Assembly: GCA_017463185.1 (NCBI GenBank)
Contig: JAFTPS010000008.1
Location: 62,001-126,000, forward strand
Reading direction: 5' to 3'
DNA: 64,000 nucleotides
Source: Alphaproteobacteria bacterium
Lineage (GTDB): Bacteria > Pseudomonadota > Alphaproteobacteria > Rs-D84
Below, in pieces: positions 8,589 through 17,298 of the stretch. Both the position numbers and the translations under genes were made by a program. Below the pieces are notes generated by a model, which was not told the origin of the DNA, searched no databases, and saw nothing but the letters and a program-made list of their open reading frames with translations. The first letter of the stretch is position 1. The number at the start of each line of letters is the position of its first letter.

Positions 8589-8735
8589 TAGCAACCAGTT
8601 GCAGCACCAATCCATTTAGAAACAGATATATCCTTGTGCAACAGGAAATCGTATTCACAATTACCGGATTTATAAGAACCTGTGCAGGCAGCTAATGTCA
8701 AAACGGCGAACAAAGCCAACATTACTTTTTTCATA
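8588..8735 (-). pseudogene. Small lipoprotein gene with a one-base frameshift
   Basis: ATG at 8735 (preceded by AGGAG) opens MKKVMLALFAV, a typical lipoprotein signal. The expected continuation, LTLAACTGSYKSGN and onward to a TAA at 8588-8590, lies one frame away because of a run of five T (8700-8704 on the plus strand as A). With one T fewer, the gene would encode an intact 48-residue lipoprotein with lipobox LAAC and a Cys-rich end. As given, translation stops after 21 codons. It could be a genuine pseudogene, slippage-dependent expression or a sequencing or assembly error in the homopolymer. Confidence 0.55.
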
Positions 8736-8797
8736 TTTTCTCCTTTGGGTTATTTCAACGTTGGTATTATACAGGACGCTTTTCCCATTTTCAATAC

Positions 8798-9145
8798 TTA
8801 TATAGAATTTTTTATCCAATGTATGCGATGACCGCATACGGCAATTACATCAAATCGCGCGTCGCCCATCCAATTTATCCGCGCCAAATATGTTTCCGCC
8901 GCGCGACGCAAGCGCATCGCCTGGGTTGCAGAGATTGCACCAAAAGCACCTTCAACAGAGGACCGATTTTTAACCTCTATAAAAACAATCAAATTTTTGC
9001 GACGAGCTATAATATCTATTTCTGCGCGATTGGTATTACGACCGGTAATATAACGGGATTCCAGAATTTTGAAACCGTGAAATCGTAAATAATTTCGTGC
9101 CAAAAACTCTGCAAAAAGCCCTTTCTTATAAGAATTAGAACGCAT
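8798..9145 (-). CDS. yraN: UPF0102 / YraN family nuclease-like protein
   Basis: The 115-residue protein follows the YraN pattern: KKGLFAEFLARNYLRFHGFKIL, then NRAEIDIIARRKNLIVFIEVKNRS, i.e. the E-x(n)-D-x(n)-E-V-K core of a Holliday-junction-resolvase-like PD-(D/E)xK fold. Its function is not established. I chose ATG 9145, which overlaps the upstream gene's end by 11 bases; longer starts at 9214 run inside that gene. It is last in the 9135-11415 operon. Confidence 0.85.
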   Translation of the reverse strand: MRSNSYKKGLFAEFLARNYLRFHGFKILESRYITGRNTNRAEIDIIARRKNLIVFIEVKNRSSVEGAFGAISATQAMRLRRAAETYLARINWMGDARFDVIAVCGHRIHWIKNSI

Positions 9146-9908
9146 AGGGTTTGGCCTTGAAATTTTCACGAGCGGACTGGATATTTTTTGCCTGGTCGGT
9201 GGCGTTGCGCCCATAATCGGCCAAGTCTAATTTGCCATAATATGCCGTCATCATTGGGTCATACGAATTAGTGGACGAAATCCATGTATCTGTGCCTGAA
9301 TTTGGCGCACCGTATTTATCCAAAACATTTTGCCAGAAAGCCAAGATTTTATTTTCACGTTGGGCGGCGAATTTTTCGGCATCACCCTCAAGCTCGTTCA
9401 CATCATTGGTATAAACTACACGCCAGACCAGGTTATCGGTAGCGTTGCTGGTGAAATAGACAACAATTTCTTCGCCCGTATTTTCTCGGACCAGATGTAA
9501 TTCAGATGCGTACAACAAGCCACGATTACGGGCCAGACTGTTGATACAGTTTTCCAATTCGGCGGGGATGACTATGCCCTGGCTGCGGCATTCATAATCC
9601 AGGTTATGTTTCCAATTTTTATGGATGGTATAAATTATGCTGTTCTTGGCACGTGGGGCATATAGACCCTTGGTCCGGAAAAACAGTGTTTGGACATCAT
9701 CAAACGGCATCCCCAGCATTATCCCCGCGATATCAAACGAGCCCACCGATGCCACCGTTGCATCGTCGTTCAGCTCAACGGATTCCATTGTGATATCGGC
9801 ATCTTCGCTGTCCACAATAGAGAATTCTTCAAAGTCCCACGAGTCTGCCGCGCAAACCGGCGCACAGAAAGAAATCAATCCCAGTAAAAGCGCAATACGA
9901 CGCATCAT
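9135..9908 (-). CDS. Periplasmic protein of unknown function in a VirB8-like cluster
   Basis: The protein has about 258 residues with a signal peptide (MMRRIALLLGLISFCAPVCA). The acidic N-terminus of the mature part precedes a domain containing IAGIMLGMPFDDVQTLFF, a pattern seen in small periplasmic repeat domains, two Cys and a Trp/Tyr-rich C-terminus. No family is recognised. ATG 9908 has GGGTGG 8 bases upstream. It lies 13 bases after the second VirB8-like gene, so it may be an accessory factor of the same envelope machine. Confidence 0.6.
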   Translation of the reverse strand: MMRRIALLLGLISFCAPVCAADSWDFEEFSIVDSEDADITMESVELNDDATVASVGSFDIAGIMLGMPFDDVQTLFFRTKGLYAPRAKNSIIYTIHKNWKHNLDYECRSQGIVIPAELENCINSLARNRGLLYASELHLVRENTGEEIVVYFTSNATDNLVWRVVYTNDVNELEGDAEKFAAQRENKILAFWQNVLDKYGAPNSGTDTWISSTNSYDPMMTAYYGKLDLADYGRNATDQAKNIQSARENFKAKPYAF

Positions 9909-9921
9909 TTTATTGTCCACC

Positions 9922-10563
9922 CTATTCCAATACAAAATCAAAGACACCGAAACGAAATACCGTCGCGGGGTCACCACCCGATTCCAGTATATGTTCCACA
10001 TATTTGTCAGATTCGCGTAATGTTGGTTCAAAGAATATATCCAGCAATATTATGCCATGTGTTATTTCGGGGGTGGCACTTAAATCATTTGGGGTACGCC
10101 AAGTGTACAAAGTATAGGGCACGGTTGTATATTTACTGTCGTCTGATTTGAATATTGCGTTTGCGTCAATTTCCACCGTACGCAACACATGGGCGGATGC
10201 CAGGGCCTGGATATCCTGGGCAATTTGTGTTTTCCATTTTTCAAACGATGCGGCGGTTGACATTCGGCGCAGGCCCGATTGCCCCGCCATACGCGCATCT
10301 ATGTTCGCCATATCGGGCAACACATAAAACAACTCGGTGATATATTTTTGAATCAGCATATTACGCAATTTGGTATCCCCCAGGTCCGATGGACTGGCCG
10401 GTACGCCGACACGGCGGGCGGGCTGGTTCGCGATTTGGAAAAAGTACTGTTCAACGGTTGATTTACCCGCGGTATCATAGATTGCGCCAGACATTGCCAA
10501 TATGGCGCATATCAGCACCATTAAAATTAAACCAGCGAAAAATGTAATCAGTTTCCTCATCAA
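9922..10563 (-). CDS. VirB8-like (NTF2-fold) inner-membrane protein, second copy
   Basis: A single N-terminal membrane helix (LITFFAGLILMVLICAILAMSG) is followed by a periplasmic domain of about 185 residues. Size and topology fit VirB8/DotI-type assembly factors of type IV secretion systems. The start overlaps the stop of the preceding VirB8-like gene by four bases, which suggests a fixed pair. Sequence similarity to canonical VirB8 is weak by eye, so the family call rests on topology and on the neighbour. Paired VirB8 proteins are known from Rickettsiales. Confidence 0.45.
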   Translation of the reverse strand: MMRKLITFFAGLILMVLICAILAMSGAIYDTAGKSTVEQYFFQIANQPARRVGVPASPSDLGDTKLRNMLIQKYITELFYVLPDMANIDARMAGQSGLRRMSTAASFEKWKTQIAQDIQALASAHVLRTVEIDANAIFKSDDSKYTTVPYTLYTWRTPNDLSATPEITHGIILLDIFFEPTLRESDKYVEHILESGGDPATVFRFGVFDFVLE

Positions 10564-11264
10564 TCTATTCTGTATGCGTTAAAGTCGGCGACATAGTACC
10601 CTAGTGTTGTGGGATATGCCGTTTTGTCATTTCCCACCCGAACAATTGCCAGGATTTTTATCGGCGCAGATATATTGGATTTAATTGTGGCGCGAACCTG
10701 CCATCCGCCTTTGACATCCAACGGAGTCATTCGCAGGGACGATGTATCCAAAGACAATGTTTCACCATTGGCACTGCGCGTCATGTAATCTGGTTTTACT
10801 GTGCCGACAAAACGGCTATACAATCCGTTATCGGTCAGGCAATACAATGTACAGGCGTTTGTATCACGGCCGGCCTTATTCTCGCGGTCGCAGACGGTGG
10901 AGCGGTCGCACTTTTGCCAATTGGCGGCGTTGCGTTCAGCACTTGTGCCAACCTGATACCAGGCACGCATAAATTTGCCAATCACAGATTCCTGTAATGT
11001 GCGGTCGGCGGTCATTTGTTTGTCGCGAAAATGATTATGACCGACAATTTCCCACTGGCCTGTGATATTATTTACCGATATTAAAAATGGGTGGATGGTG
11101 ATGGAACGCTTGACCCACAACAACAGGCCACACGCACAAATAATCAACAGGAATACCGCCATCGTTGCAATCGCCATTGCGCGGGAAACAGCGATACGCC
11201 GTCCCGCTGGAAATGCTGGCACATCAAATTCCGATGGATATTCCAATTTCACCCCCCGTATCAA
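10560..11264 (-). CDS. VirB8-like type IV secretion inner-membrane protein
   Basis: The 234-residue protein has a short cytoplasmic N-terminus, one membrane helix (about 30-52) and a periplasmic domain that opens with HPFLISVNNITGQWEIVGH. This resembles the PYVIxVDxxTG start of the VirB8 NTF2-like domain, which nucleates the VirB core complex. Several Cys pairs within residues 125-150 are unusual and may form disulfides. A small lipoprotein (VirB7-like) lies 4 bases upstream and another VirB8-like gene overlaps downstream. The rest of the secretion system is not in the window. Confidence 0.55.
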   Translation of the reverse strand: MIRGVKLEYPSEFDVPAFPAGRRIAVSRAMAIATMAVFLLIICACGLLLWVKRSITIHPFLISVNNITGQWEIVGHNHFRDKQMTADRTLQESVIGKFMRAWYQVGTSAERNAANWQKCDRSTVCDRENKAGRDTNACTLYCLTDNGLYSRFVGTVKPDYMTRSANGETLSLDTSSLRMTPLDVKGGWQVRATIKSNISAPIKILAIVRVGNDKTAYPTTLGYYVADFNAYRID

Positions 11265-11268
11265 TATA

Positions 11269-11415
11269 CTAGGCCTGGTACACCATAATGCAGGCGCATG
11301 GGCTTAGTTTCAATTCATTGTTGTCATAGCCAACGCCAACCGGTTCGCGGTCATAAACCTGGCCACAGCCGGCCAATGCAATTGCAACGAACAATCCCAA
11401 AAATATTTTTTTCAT
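11269..11415 (-). CDS. Small lipoprotein, VirB7-like
   Basis: The 48-residue precursor starts MKKIFLGLFVAIALAGCGQV, with lipobox ALAGC, leaving a 32-residue mature lipopeptide that ends in a Cys-containing tail (SPCACIMVYQA). Small size, the extra C-terminal cysteines and position directly before a VirB8-like gene fit VirB7, the outer-membrane lipoprotein that stabilises VirB9. This is a context-based assignment. ATG 11415 is used because it begins the signal peptide; the longer frame to 11451 adds charged residues upstream. Confidence 0.5.
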   Translation of the reverse strand: MKKIFLGLFVAIALAGCGQVYDREPVGVGYDNNELKLSPCACIMVYQA

Positions 11416-11472
11416 AAATTGCCCCCTTTCCTTTTTTTGAATTATACGCAATTTACGCGCATAGCGTCAAGA

Positions 11473-13737
11473 TTAAAACTGAGTTTCAAATGACAGCAAG
11501 AATCTTTGTTCACGGTCGTATTCGGTCATCTTTAATGGCCAGCCCCACGAAAAGTTCATCGGCCCCATTGGGGTATTCCAATAAATTCCAACACCAACGG
11601 ATGTGCGCAAATTATCATCAATATCATTTGCACGACCGGCAAAATAGTCTTCATCAGCGGGTGGTTTGCCCAAAATACCATAGTCTGCGAAGACAAAACC
11701 CTTTATCTGGTATTCATCTGGGATAAAGATTGGAAAGTTTAACTGGGTTGAACCATTTAATTTCCATAATCCCCCCAGCGCATATGTTTTATATGCCCAG
11801 TTACGCGAACCAACACCCGCGACATCAAATCCACGCAATGATTCACCACCCAGGAAATAACGATAAACACGGGAAATATAATCCCCCCCCAACGGTTGCA
11901 AGTATCCAAAATCCAAGGACGAGCGCAACTGCCATTTATCATCCCAGAATTTTATCATTCCGATAATATCCGCACTGTATCGCATAAACGATTCCGTGCC
12001 ACCAAATCCGGTATATGCAATCCCCAGATTCGCAACCACCCCAGTATGGGTGTTTTGCTGGAAATTTGTATCCAGATTATAGTATTTCAGGTTTGTCCCC
12101 AGGGTATATAAATTTGCCTTTTGCCAGCCGGAATCCACCTGGATATCATAATTTTGGTCAAATGACGCCGACAGACGTACACTTTGTGTCCAATGGTCTG
12201 TCAATTTCCACCCCATACGGCTGGCAATTGTTAAACTGTCGCGGTCATACCCAAAAGAGCCCAGGGATGAATAGTCATACATTGTGTATGAAACATCAAA
12301 TCCCGCTGATAATTGCCGCCCAAACAGGTATGGTTCGGTAAAACTGAATAATGCCTGCTTCTGGTATTCCGCAATAGAACCACGCAGTTGTACAATCTGA
12401 CCACGGCCCATAAAGTTGCTTTCGGTAATTCCGGCATCAACCATAAACCCGTTGATATTGGACCACCCAAAGCCGCCGGACAGTTCACCGGTGGGCTGTT
12501 CTTCTACCTTGACATCCAGGTTCATCATATTTGAATCTGCGACACGCGTGGGAATCATCTGGACGTCTTTGAAATAGCGGGTGCGCATCAGTTTTTGACG
12601 GCCCTCTTCTATTGTCTGTAAAGAAAATGGGTCACCCGCACGCATTGGCAGTGATTGTTCAATCACGGAATCAAATGTACGAACATTGCCCAAGATATTG
12701 ATAGAATTCAGATAAATACGATTTGTTTTCTGAATCTTGAATACCAAATCAATTGTTTTGTCATCGTCATTTTTGGTCGGGACGGGTTCAACATTGATGA
12801 ACGCATAACCATATTCGGCGACCGCACTGCGCAATGCAGACATTGTTTCATCCACCAGGTCAACATTATATGTATCACCAGATTTCATAGCAATTACATC
12901 GGTCAATACTTCATCTGGGATGTCATCAAATGGGTTATCCACGGTCAATTTTCCGAAATCGTATTGGTCGCCCTCTGACACGGTAAAGACCACGGAATAA
13001 TATTCGCGGTCGGGGGTAAATGTGCCAGTGGTATCGTTTACATTAAAATCAACATAGCCATTGCGTAAATAAAACTGGCGCAACATTTGGGCATCGTATT
13101 GAATACGATCGTCATCAAAAGTATCAAATTGCGTCATAAAACGCCACCAGGCATGTTCACGGGATAAAATCTCGCCGCGAAGGGTGCGATCGGAAAATTT
13201 TTTATTCCCGTCAAAATCAATGTCGGTGATATAGGTCGGGTGGCCCTCTGTAATTTCATAGACAACGTTTATACGATTATCGTCTAATTCAATTTTTTTC
13301 GGTTCTATTTTTGTACCAAAAAATCCCTGGCGTTGATAAATGGTCAACATACGCTGGACATCCGCACCAACGGTGGCCGCGTCATATGATGTGCGTTCCT
13401 TGGTCCGGATTTCCTTTTTCAGGTCGTCGGTTGCGACTTCGTCGTTGCCTTCTATGGTGACCTGGTTGATGATGGGCGATTCAGTAATATCTAGTTTCAG
13501 GACATTACCAGACATTTTTACACTGATTTTGGAAAAGTATCCACTTTCCTGTAATTTTTTTGCGATTTCATTTGCACGCGCGTCGCCAACATTATCGCCA
13601 ACATTTACATCGGATAAAATCCGGATGGATTCGGCATCCATACGCTGGTTCCCCGATACATCTATGCGTGAAACGGTTGCGCCAAATGCGGGCGCAACCA
13701 TTACAGAAAAAATTGCAAACAATGATATTTTTTTCAT
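11473..13737 (-). CDS. bamA: Outer membrane protein assembly factor BamA
   Basis: The 754-residue protein has a signal peptide (MKKISLFAIFSVMVAPAFGA), five POTRA domains (about 21-420, each opening with strands such as SRIDVSGNQRM) and an Omp85 beta-barrel ending in F (LLSFETQF). The barrel region contains the FLGGESLRGF segment corresponding to the conserved loop-6 (V/I)RGF motif. BamA is the central insertase for outer-membrane proteins and would also insert the autotransporter at 56649. The start at 13737 lies just after the rseP stop, in the usual rseP-bamA order. Confidence 0.95.
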   Translation of the reverse strand: MKKISLFAIFSVMVAPAFGATVSRIDVSGNQRMDAESIRILSDVNVGDNVGDARANEIAKKLQESGYFSKISVKMSGNVLKLDITESPIINQVTIEGNDEVATDDLKKEIRTKERTSYDAATVGADVQRMLTIYQRQGFFGTKIEPKKIELDDNRINVVYEITEGHPTYITDIDFDGNKKFSDRTLRGEILSREHAWWRFMTQFDTFDDDRIQYDAQMLRQFYLRNGYVDFNVNDTTGTFTPDREYYSVVFTVSEGDQYDFGKLTVDNPFDDIPDEVLTDVIAMKSGDTYNVDLVDETMSALRSAVAEYGYAFINVEPVPTKNDDDKTIDLVFKIQKTNRIYLNSINILGNVRTFDSVIEQSLPMRAGDPFSLQTIEEGRQKLMRTRYFKDVQMIPTRVADSNMMNLDVKVEEQPTGELSGGFGWSNINGFMVDAGITESNFMGRGQIVQLRGSIAEYQKQALFSFTEPYLFGRQLSAGFDVSYTMYDYSSLGSFGYDRDSLTIASRMGWKLTDHWTQSVRLSASFDQNYDIQVDSGWQKANLYTLGTNLKYYNLDTNFQQNTHTGVVANLGIAYTGFGGTESFMRYSADIIGMIKFWDDKWQLRSSLDFGYLQPLGGDYISRVYRYFLGGESLRGFDVAGVGSRNWAYKTYALGGLWKLNGSTQLNFPIFIPDEYQIKGFVFADYGILGKPPADEDYFAGRANDIDDNLRTSVGVGIYWNTPMGPMNFSWGWPLKMTEYDREQRFLLSFETQF

Positions 13738-13741
13738 ACAA

Positions 13742-14815
13742 CTATCCATTTAATCCAAACACACGAACCAAATCATTCCACATTGTCAATGCGAACAGAG
13801 CCAATATCAACAACCAACCAACCATTATCGCGATTTCCATACCGCGCCCCTGTAATTTGCGGCGGGTAATAGCCTCTATTATCAAAATCAACAGGTATCC
13901 GCCATCCAACACTGGCAATGGCAACAGGTTGATTACAGCCAAATTCACCGACAGCAACGCAATCAGCGACAATAATGTAAAGAATCCAGCCAACATTGCA
14001 CGCCCAGAATATTCAGCAATTGTAATGAACGACCCCAATTGTTTGGATGAACGCTCGCCCGTTATAATTTGTTTCAGGACCACAACCAAGGTCTTGGACT
14101 CATAATATGTTTTGCGCGCACCGGAATACATTGCGCGAAACAGATTCTGGCGGGCGGGGTCGGCCTTTTTACTGCCGTCGGCAATCATTCCCCAACGTTC
14201 AGACGGAGACAATTTTACATTTACTAATTTATCGCCACGCACAATCATAACATCCGCGTCACGACTTGCCGCCAATTCTTTGGCCAGAATCAAATCACCC
14301 CAATTGGAAATCTTTGCATCGTCAATACGAACAATTGTATCACCCGGCTTTATCCCAGCATTAAAAGCAATTGATTCTTGGATAACCTGGCCAACAACAG
14401 GTAATTGCGAATTTCCAACCAAACGCGGTTGAAACATAAACAAAGATGTATAAATTACCCAGGCCAGGATAAAGTTCATCGTAACACCAGCTGCAATAAT
14501 AATAAACTGTTTCCAAGCCGGTGCCGATAGATAATGTCCACGCTTTTTATCAGCGGGCAAATCAGCATATTTTTTGCGATTAAACATATCTTCTTGGCCA
14601 TAAATGGAAACATAGCCCCCCAATGGCAGACACGCAATTTTCCACAAAGTTCCGTGTTTATCGTGCCATTTTACAATCGCTGGGCCAAAACCAATGGAAA
14701 AAGTATCTACACGAACACCCGCCCAACGCGCCGCTAAAAAATGCCCCAATTCGTGAACAAATACCACGATACCTAAAACAATCAATAATGCGACAATTGT
14801 CAACAGAATATTCAT
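13742..14815 (-). CDS. rseP: Site-2 intramembrane metalloprotease RseP
   Basis: The 357-residue multi-pass membrane protein carries the zinc motif HELGH near residue 22, the FSIGFGP segment, a central PDZ domain (about 125-200, GIKPGDTIVRIDD) and the second active-site motif LLPLPVLDGG near 305. RseP cleaves membrane-spanning anti-sigma factors and signal peptide remnants. It lies between cdsA and bamA in the classic alphaproteobacterial envelope cluster. Confidence 0.93.
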   Translation of the reverse strand: MNILLTIVALLIVLGIVVFVHELGHFLAARWAGVRVDTFSIGFGPAIVKWHDKHGTLWKIACLPLGGYVSIYGQEDMFNRKKYADLPADKKRGHYLSAPAWKQFIIIAAGVTMNFILAWVIYTSLFMFQPRLVGNSQLPVVGQVIQESIAFNAGIKPGDTIVRIDDAKISNWGDLILAKELAASRDADVMIVRGDKLVNVKLSPSERWGMIADGSKKADPARQNLFRAMYSGARKTYYESKTLVVVLKQIITGERSSKQLGSFITIAEYSGRAMLAGFFTLLSLIALLSVNLAVINLLPLPVLDGGYLLILIIEAITRRKLQGRGMEIAIMVGWLLILALFALTMWNDLVRVFGLNG

Positions 14816-14849
14816 TTGTACCTTTCCTTTGCCTTTACAAAAATATTGC

Positions 14850-15494
14850 CTATAACATTACCAGCCACACCAATGGCAATGCATAAATCCAGCCGTCAAA
14901 ACGGTCCAGCATTCCACCATGCCCCGGCAGGATATTTCCAAAATCTTTGATTCCCATTTTGCGTTTTATCCAACTGGCGGTTAAATCGCCGTACTGGGAC
15001 AACAGGGACACACCAATCCCAATCCACAACAATTGTGGCATAAAAGTATCCGCCCCTAACAATCCGTACATAACCGACGCAAATGTACCACAGGCAATAC
15101 CCGCAATCTGGCCGGACCAGGTTTTGCCCGCCGACAGACGTTCCCACATTTTATCGCCACCAATCAATCGGCCAAAGAACCACGCACCAATGTCTGCAAA
15201 TGATATAATCATCAACAGCAACAACATAATCCAGGGACGCGCCCCAACGACATTTGCCGCCGCCAATACCACAAATAGCCATACCAAAAATCCGCCAAAT
15301 GACAGCCAATTTTTACGGACCACATCACGCGCGGTATGATTTATACACAATATCATTTCCAGAATCATAAACAACCCAACTATGATTGACAGATAACGTA
15401 CCGCCGAAAAACCAAAGTATTCCGCCACACCCGCCGCAATGGCGATAATCGCCATAATTGAGCCCACAATAATTCTTTGCCCTGTATTTGACAT
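14850..15494 (-). CDS. cdsA: Phosphatidate cytidylyltransferase
   Basis: CdsA makes CDP-diacylglycerol, the precursor of bacterial phospholipids, in the inner membrane. The 214-residue protein has about six hydrophobic segments and the family signature near the C-terminus: SLLSQYGDLTASWIKRK followed by KDFGNILPGHGGMLDRFD. It is shorter than the E. coli enzyme but typical for alphaproteobacteria. It is flanked by uppS (9 bases upstream) and rseP. Confidence 0.93.
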   Translation of the reverse strand: MSNTGQRIIVGSIMAIIAIAAGVAEYFGFSAVRYLSIIVGLFMILEMILCINHTARDVVRKNWLSFGGFLVWLFVVLAAANVVGARPWIMLLLLMIISFADIGAWFFGRLIGGDKMWERLSAGKTWSGQIAGIACGTFASVMYGLLGADTFMPQLLWIGIGVSLLSQYGDLTASWIKRKMGIKDFGNILPGHGGMLDRFDGWIYALPLVWLVML

Positions 15495-15503
15495 AGTTGT
15501 CCC

Positions 15504-16259
15504 CTATTTTTTTGTGCCTGCATAGTTAGCCTTTTTCCCGCCACCAAATCTGCGATTGCGTTTAGCAAACGCGTCCAGTGTGAATTGCCATAATTTTTCA
15601 CTTTTTACCAAATCTGGCCAATGTTCTGGGATAAACAGCAATTCTGAATACGCCAATTTCCACAACAGGAAATTAGAAATTCGGTGTTCATTACTGGTGC
15701 GGACCATCAAATCAATCGGCAACAGGTCGCCCGTATCCAGGAAAGTTTCAAAACTTTCACGCGTGACGGGTTCGCCCGCGGCGATGGCCGCATTTACCGC
15801 GTCAATGATTTCACCCTGGCCCCCATAGTTCAGGGCAAACGCAACCGTACCACCGGTGTTGGCGGCGGATGCATCCTCTAGCTTATCACACAGGTCCGCC
15901 AATTTTTTCGGCAGGCGTTCACGCGAACCAATAATGCGATAGCGCAAATTTTTTTCCACAGCGTGTTTCATATTCTTGTTCAGTTCCGTATAGAACAGGT
16001 CCATCAGGAAATTGACCTCTTCTTCGCTGCGAGACCAATTTTCAGTTGAAAATATAAAGAATGTGATTGTTGACACGCCACGGGCAACAAACCAATCAAC
16101 CAGATTTTCAAAATTTGAAATTCCCGCCTGATGTCCCATCAATGGTGGCAATCCGCGCATTTCCGCCCAACGGCGATTTCCATCACAGATAAATGCAATG
16201 TGCTGAGGCACGGGTGCATTGGTTTGTATGGGATGTTTCTTTTTCAAAAAATTAAACAT
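15504..16259 (-). CDS. uppS: Undecaprenyl diphosphate synthase
   Basis: The enzyme elongates farnesyl diphosphate to undecaprenyl diphosphate, the lipid carrier for peptidoglycan and surface glycans. The catalytic Asp lies in AFICDGNRRWAEMRG near residue 25, and the FIFSTENWSRS and RTSNEHRISNFLLW segments are family hallmarks. Length (251) is normal. It sits between frr and cdsA. Confidence 0.95.
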   Translation of the reverse strand: MFNFLKKKHPIQTNAPVPQHIAFICDGNRRWAEMRGLPPLMGHQAGISNFENLVDWFVARGVSTITFFIFSTENWSRSEEEVNFLMDLFYTELNKNMKHAVEKNLRYRIIGSRERLPKKLADLCDKLEDASAANTGGTVAFALNYGGQGEIIDAVNAAIAAGEPVTRESFETFLDTGDLLPIDLMVRTSNEHRISNFLLWKLAYSELLFIPEHWPDLVKSEKLWQFTLDAFAKRNRRFGGGKKANYAGTKK

Positions 16260-16280
16260 ATCTTTTCTTTTGCGTTGTGA

Positions 16281-16841
16281 TTAGACAGACATAATATCGG
16301 CTTCTTTTTCGCGCGCCAGGGCATCAACCTCGGTCCCGCGTTTATCAAAAACCTTTTGAATATCTTCTTCGTATTTACGCTGGTCATCTTCGGATATTTC
16401 CTTGTCTGCGACGGCGCGTTTGATTTTACCCATTGCGTCTTGACGAATATTACGCATAGAAATCTTTGCTTCTTCGGCGTATTTACCAGCAACCTTGGTC
16501 AGTTCACGACGACGTTCCTCGGTCAAAGGTGGCATATTCAAACGAATTACACCGCCAGCCGTCATAGGATTCAGCCCCAGGCCCGAATCACGAATAGCCT
16601 TTTCAACCACGGGTGCATTGGTGATATCCCAAACGGTCACAGACAGTGTCTGGTTATCAGGGGTGGCGACGGTTGCGACCTGGTTTATTGGCATTTCAGA
16701 ACCATATACCGGCACGCGAATCCCGTCCAACAAATGTACAGATGCGCGCCCCGTACGCAAGCCCGCATATTCATTACGCAAAACATCAATAGTTTGGGCG
16801 GTTTTTTGTTCAACTTCTGACTTTAAGACTGAATAATCCAT
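16281..16841 (-). CDS. frr: Ribosome recycling factor
   Basis: The 186-residue protein contains the conserved GLRTGRASVHLLDGI and PMTAGGVIRLNMPPLTEERR segments. Together with EF-G it splits post-termination ribosomes. It heads the frr-uppS-cdsA-rseP-bamA string on the minus strand, but the usual pyrH and tsf genes are not directly upstream, where two plus-strand tRNA genes lie instead. Confidence 0.95.
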   Translation of the reverse strand: MDYSVLKSEVEQKTAQTIDVLRNEYAGLRTGRASVHLLDGIRVPVYGSEMPINQVATVATPDNQTLSVTVWDITNAPVVEKAIRDSGLGLNPMTAGGVIRLNMPPLTEERRRELTKVAGKYAEEAKISMRNIRQDAMGKIKRAVADKEISEDDQRKYEEDIQKVFDKRGTEVDALAREKEADIMSV

Positions 16842-16922
16842 AATAAAACTCCTTAGGTATAAAAAAGATTAGCAAATTGATTTGACATTTGGCAAGAAGA
16901 AATATAGAATATGTCGCGCAAT

Positions 16923-16998
16923 GGGGTTGTAGCTCAGTTGGTAGAGCACTTGCATGGCATGCAAGGGGTCGTCGGTTCGAGTCCGATCAGCTCCACCA
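16923..16998 (+). tRNA. tRNA-Ala (GGC anticodon)
   Basis: A full 76-nt cloverleaf with encoded CCA. Acceptor GGGGTTG pairs with CAGCTCC, the D-arm is GCTC/GAGC, the anticodon stem CTTGC/GCAAG encloses ATGGCAT (anticodon GGC), and the T-arm is GTCGG-TTCGAGT-CCGAT. Confidence 0.95.
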
Positions 16999-17002
16999 GT
17001 AT

Positions 17003-17080
17003 GGCGGATATAGCTCAGTTGGTTAGAGCGTTGGTTTGTGGTACCAAATGTCGCCGGTTCGAGTCCGGTTATCCGCCCCA
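17003..17080 (+). tRNA. tRNA-His (GTG anticodon)
   Basis: A full cloverleaf with encoded CCA starting four bases after tRNA-Ala. The anticodon stem TTGGT/ACCAA encloses TTGTGGT (anticodon GTG). The extra 5' G (G-1) faces C73, as expected for tRNA-His. The T-arm is GCCGG-TTCGAGT-CCGGT. Confidence 0.95.
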
Positions 17081-17093
17081 TATTTGACGATAT

Positions 17094-17126
17094 CCCCTTT
17101 GAAGCATGTCTTTGAAGGGGTATTTT
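17094..17126 (+). terminator. Likely terminator of the tRNA-Ala/His transcript
   Basis: CCCCTT (17094-17099) pairs with AAGGGG (17115-17120), followed by TATTTTATT, a weak U-tract. Confidence 0.6.
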
Positions 17127-17190
17127 ATTGAAACGACTGTATTTTTATTGTCCAGAAAAAGGTTCGAACTTATCAATTTTTTGATTTTCA

Positions 17191-17290
17191 TTGCTTTTTT
17201 ATGCGTTTTATGGTATAATACGCACCAACAGACGGACGACATTGGTCGTCTTTTTTTTATTACCCGCATTTGCGGGCGTTTTTTTATGGA
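17191..17290 (+). promoter_or_regulatory. Promoter plus tandem hairpin leader of MuF-hydrolase cassette 1
   Basis: TTGCTT (17191-17196) and TATAAT (17214-17219) are 17 bases apart. About 16 bases downstream of the -10 comes a perfect hairpin GACGAC-ATTG-GTCGTC (17235-17250) followed by eight T, and then CCCGCA-TT-TGCGGG (17263-17276) followed by a second T-run. Both look like intrinsic terminators, yet the coding start is only 13-20 bases beyond them. The same arrangement is repeated at 19518-19612, so it is probably a regulatory attenuator. Confidence 0.7.
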
Positions 17291-17298
17291 GAAAAACT

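Noticed and set aside
16869-17081. Minus-strand open frame resembling a short annotated protein
   Set aside because: It is the antisense of the two tRNA genes; such frames are commonly mis-annotated as proteins.
16923-17180. tRNA-His as attachment site for the MuF/restriction region
   Set aside because: No repeat of the tRNA 3' end and no integrase were seen to the right.
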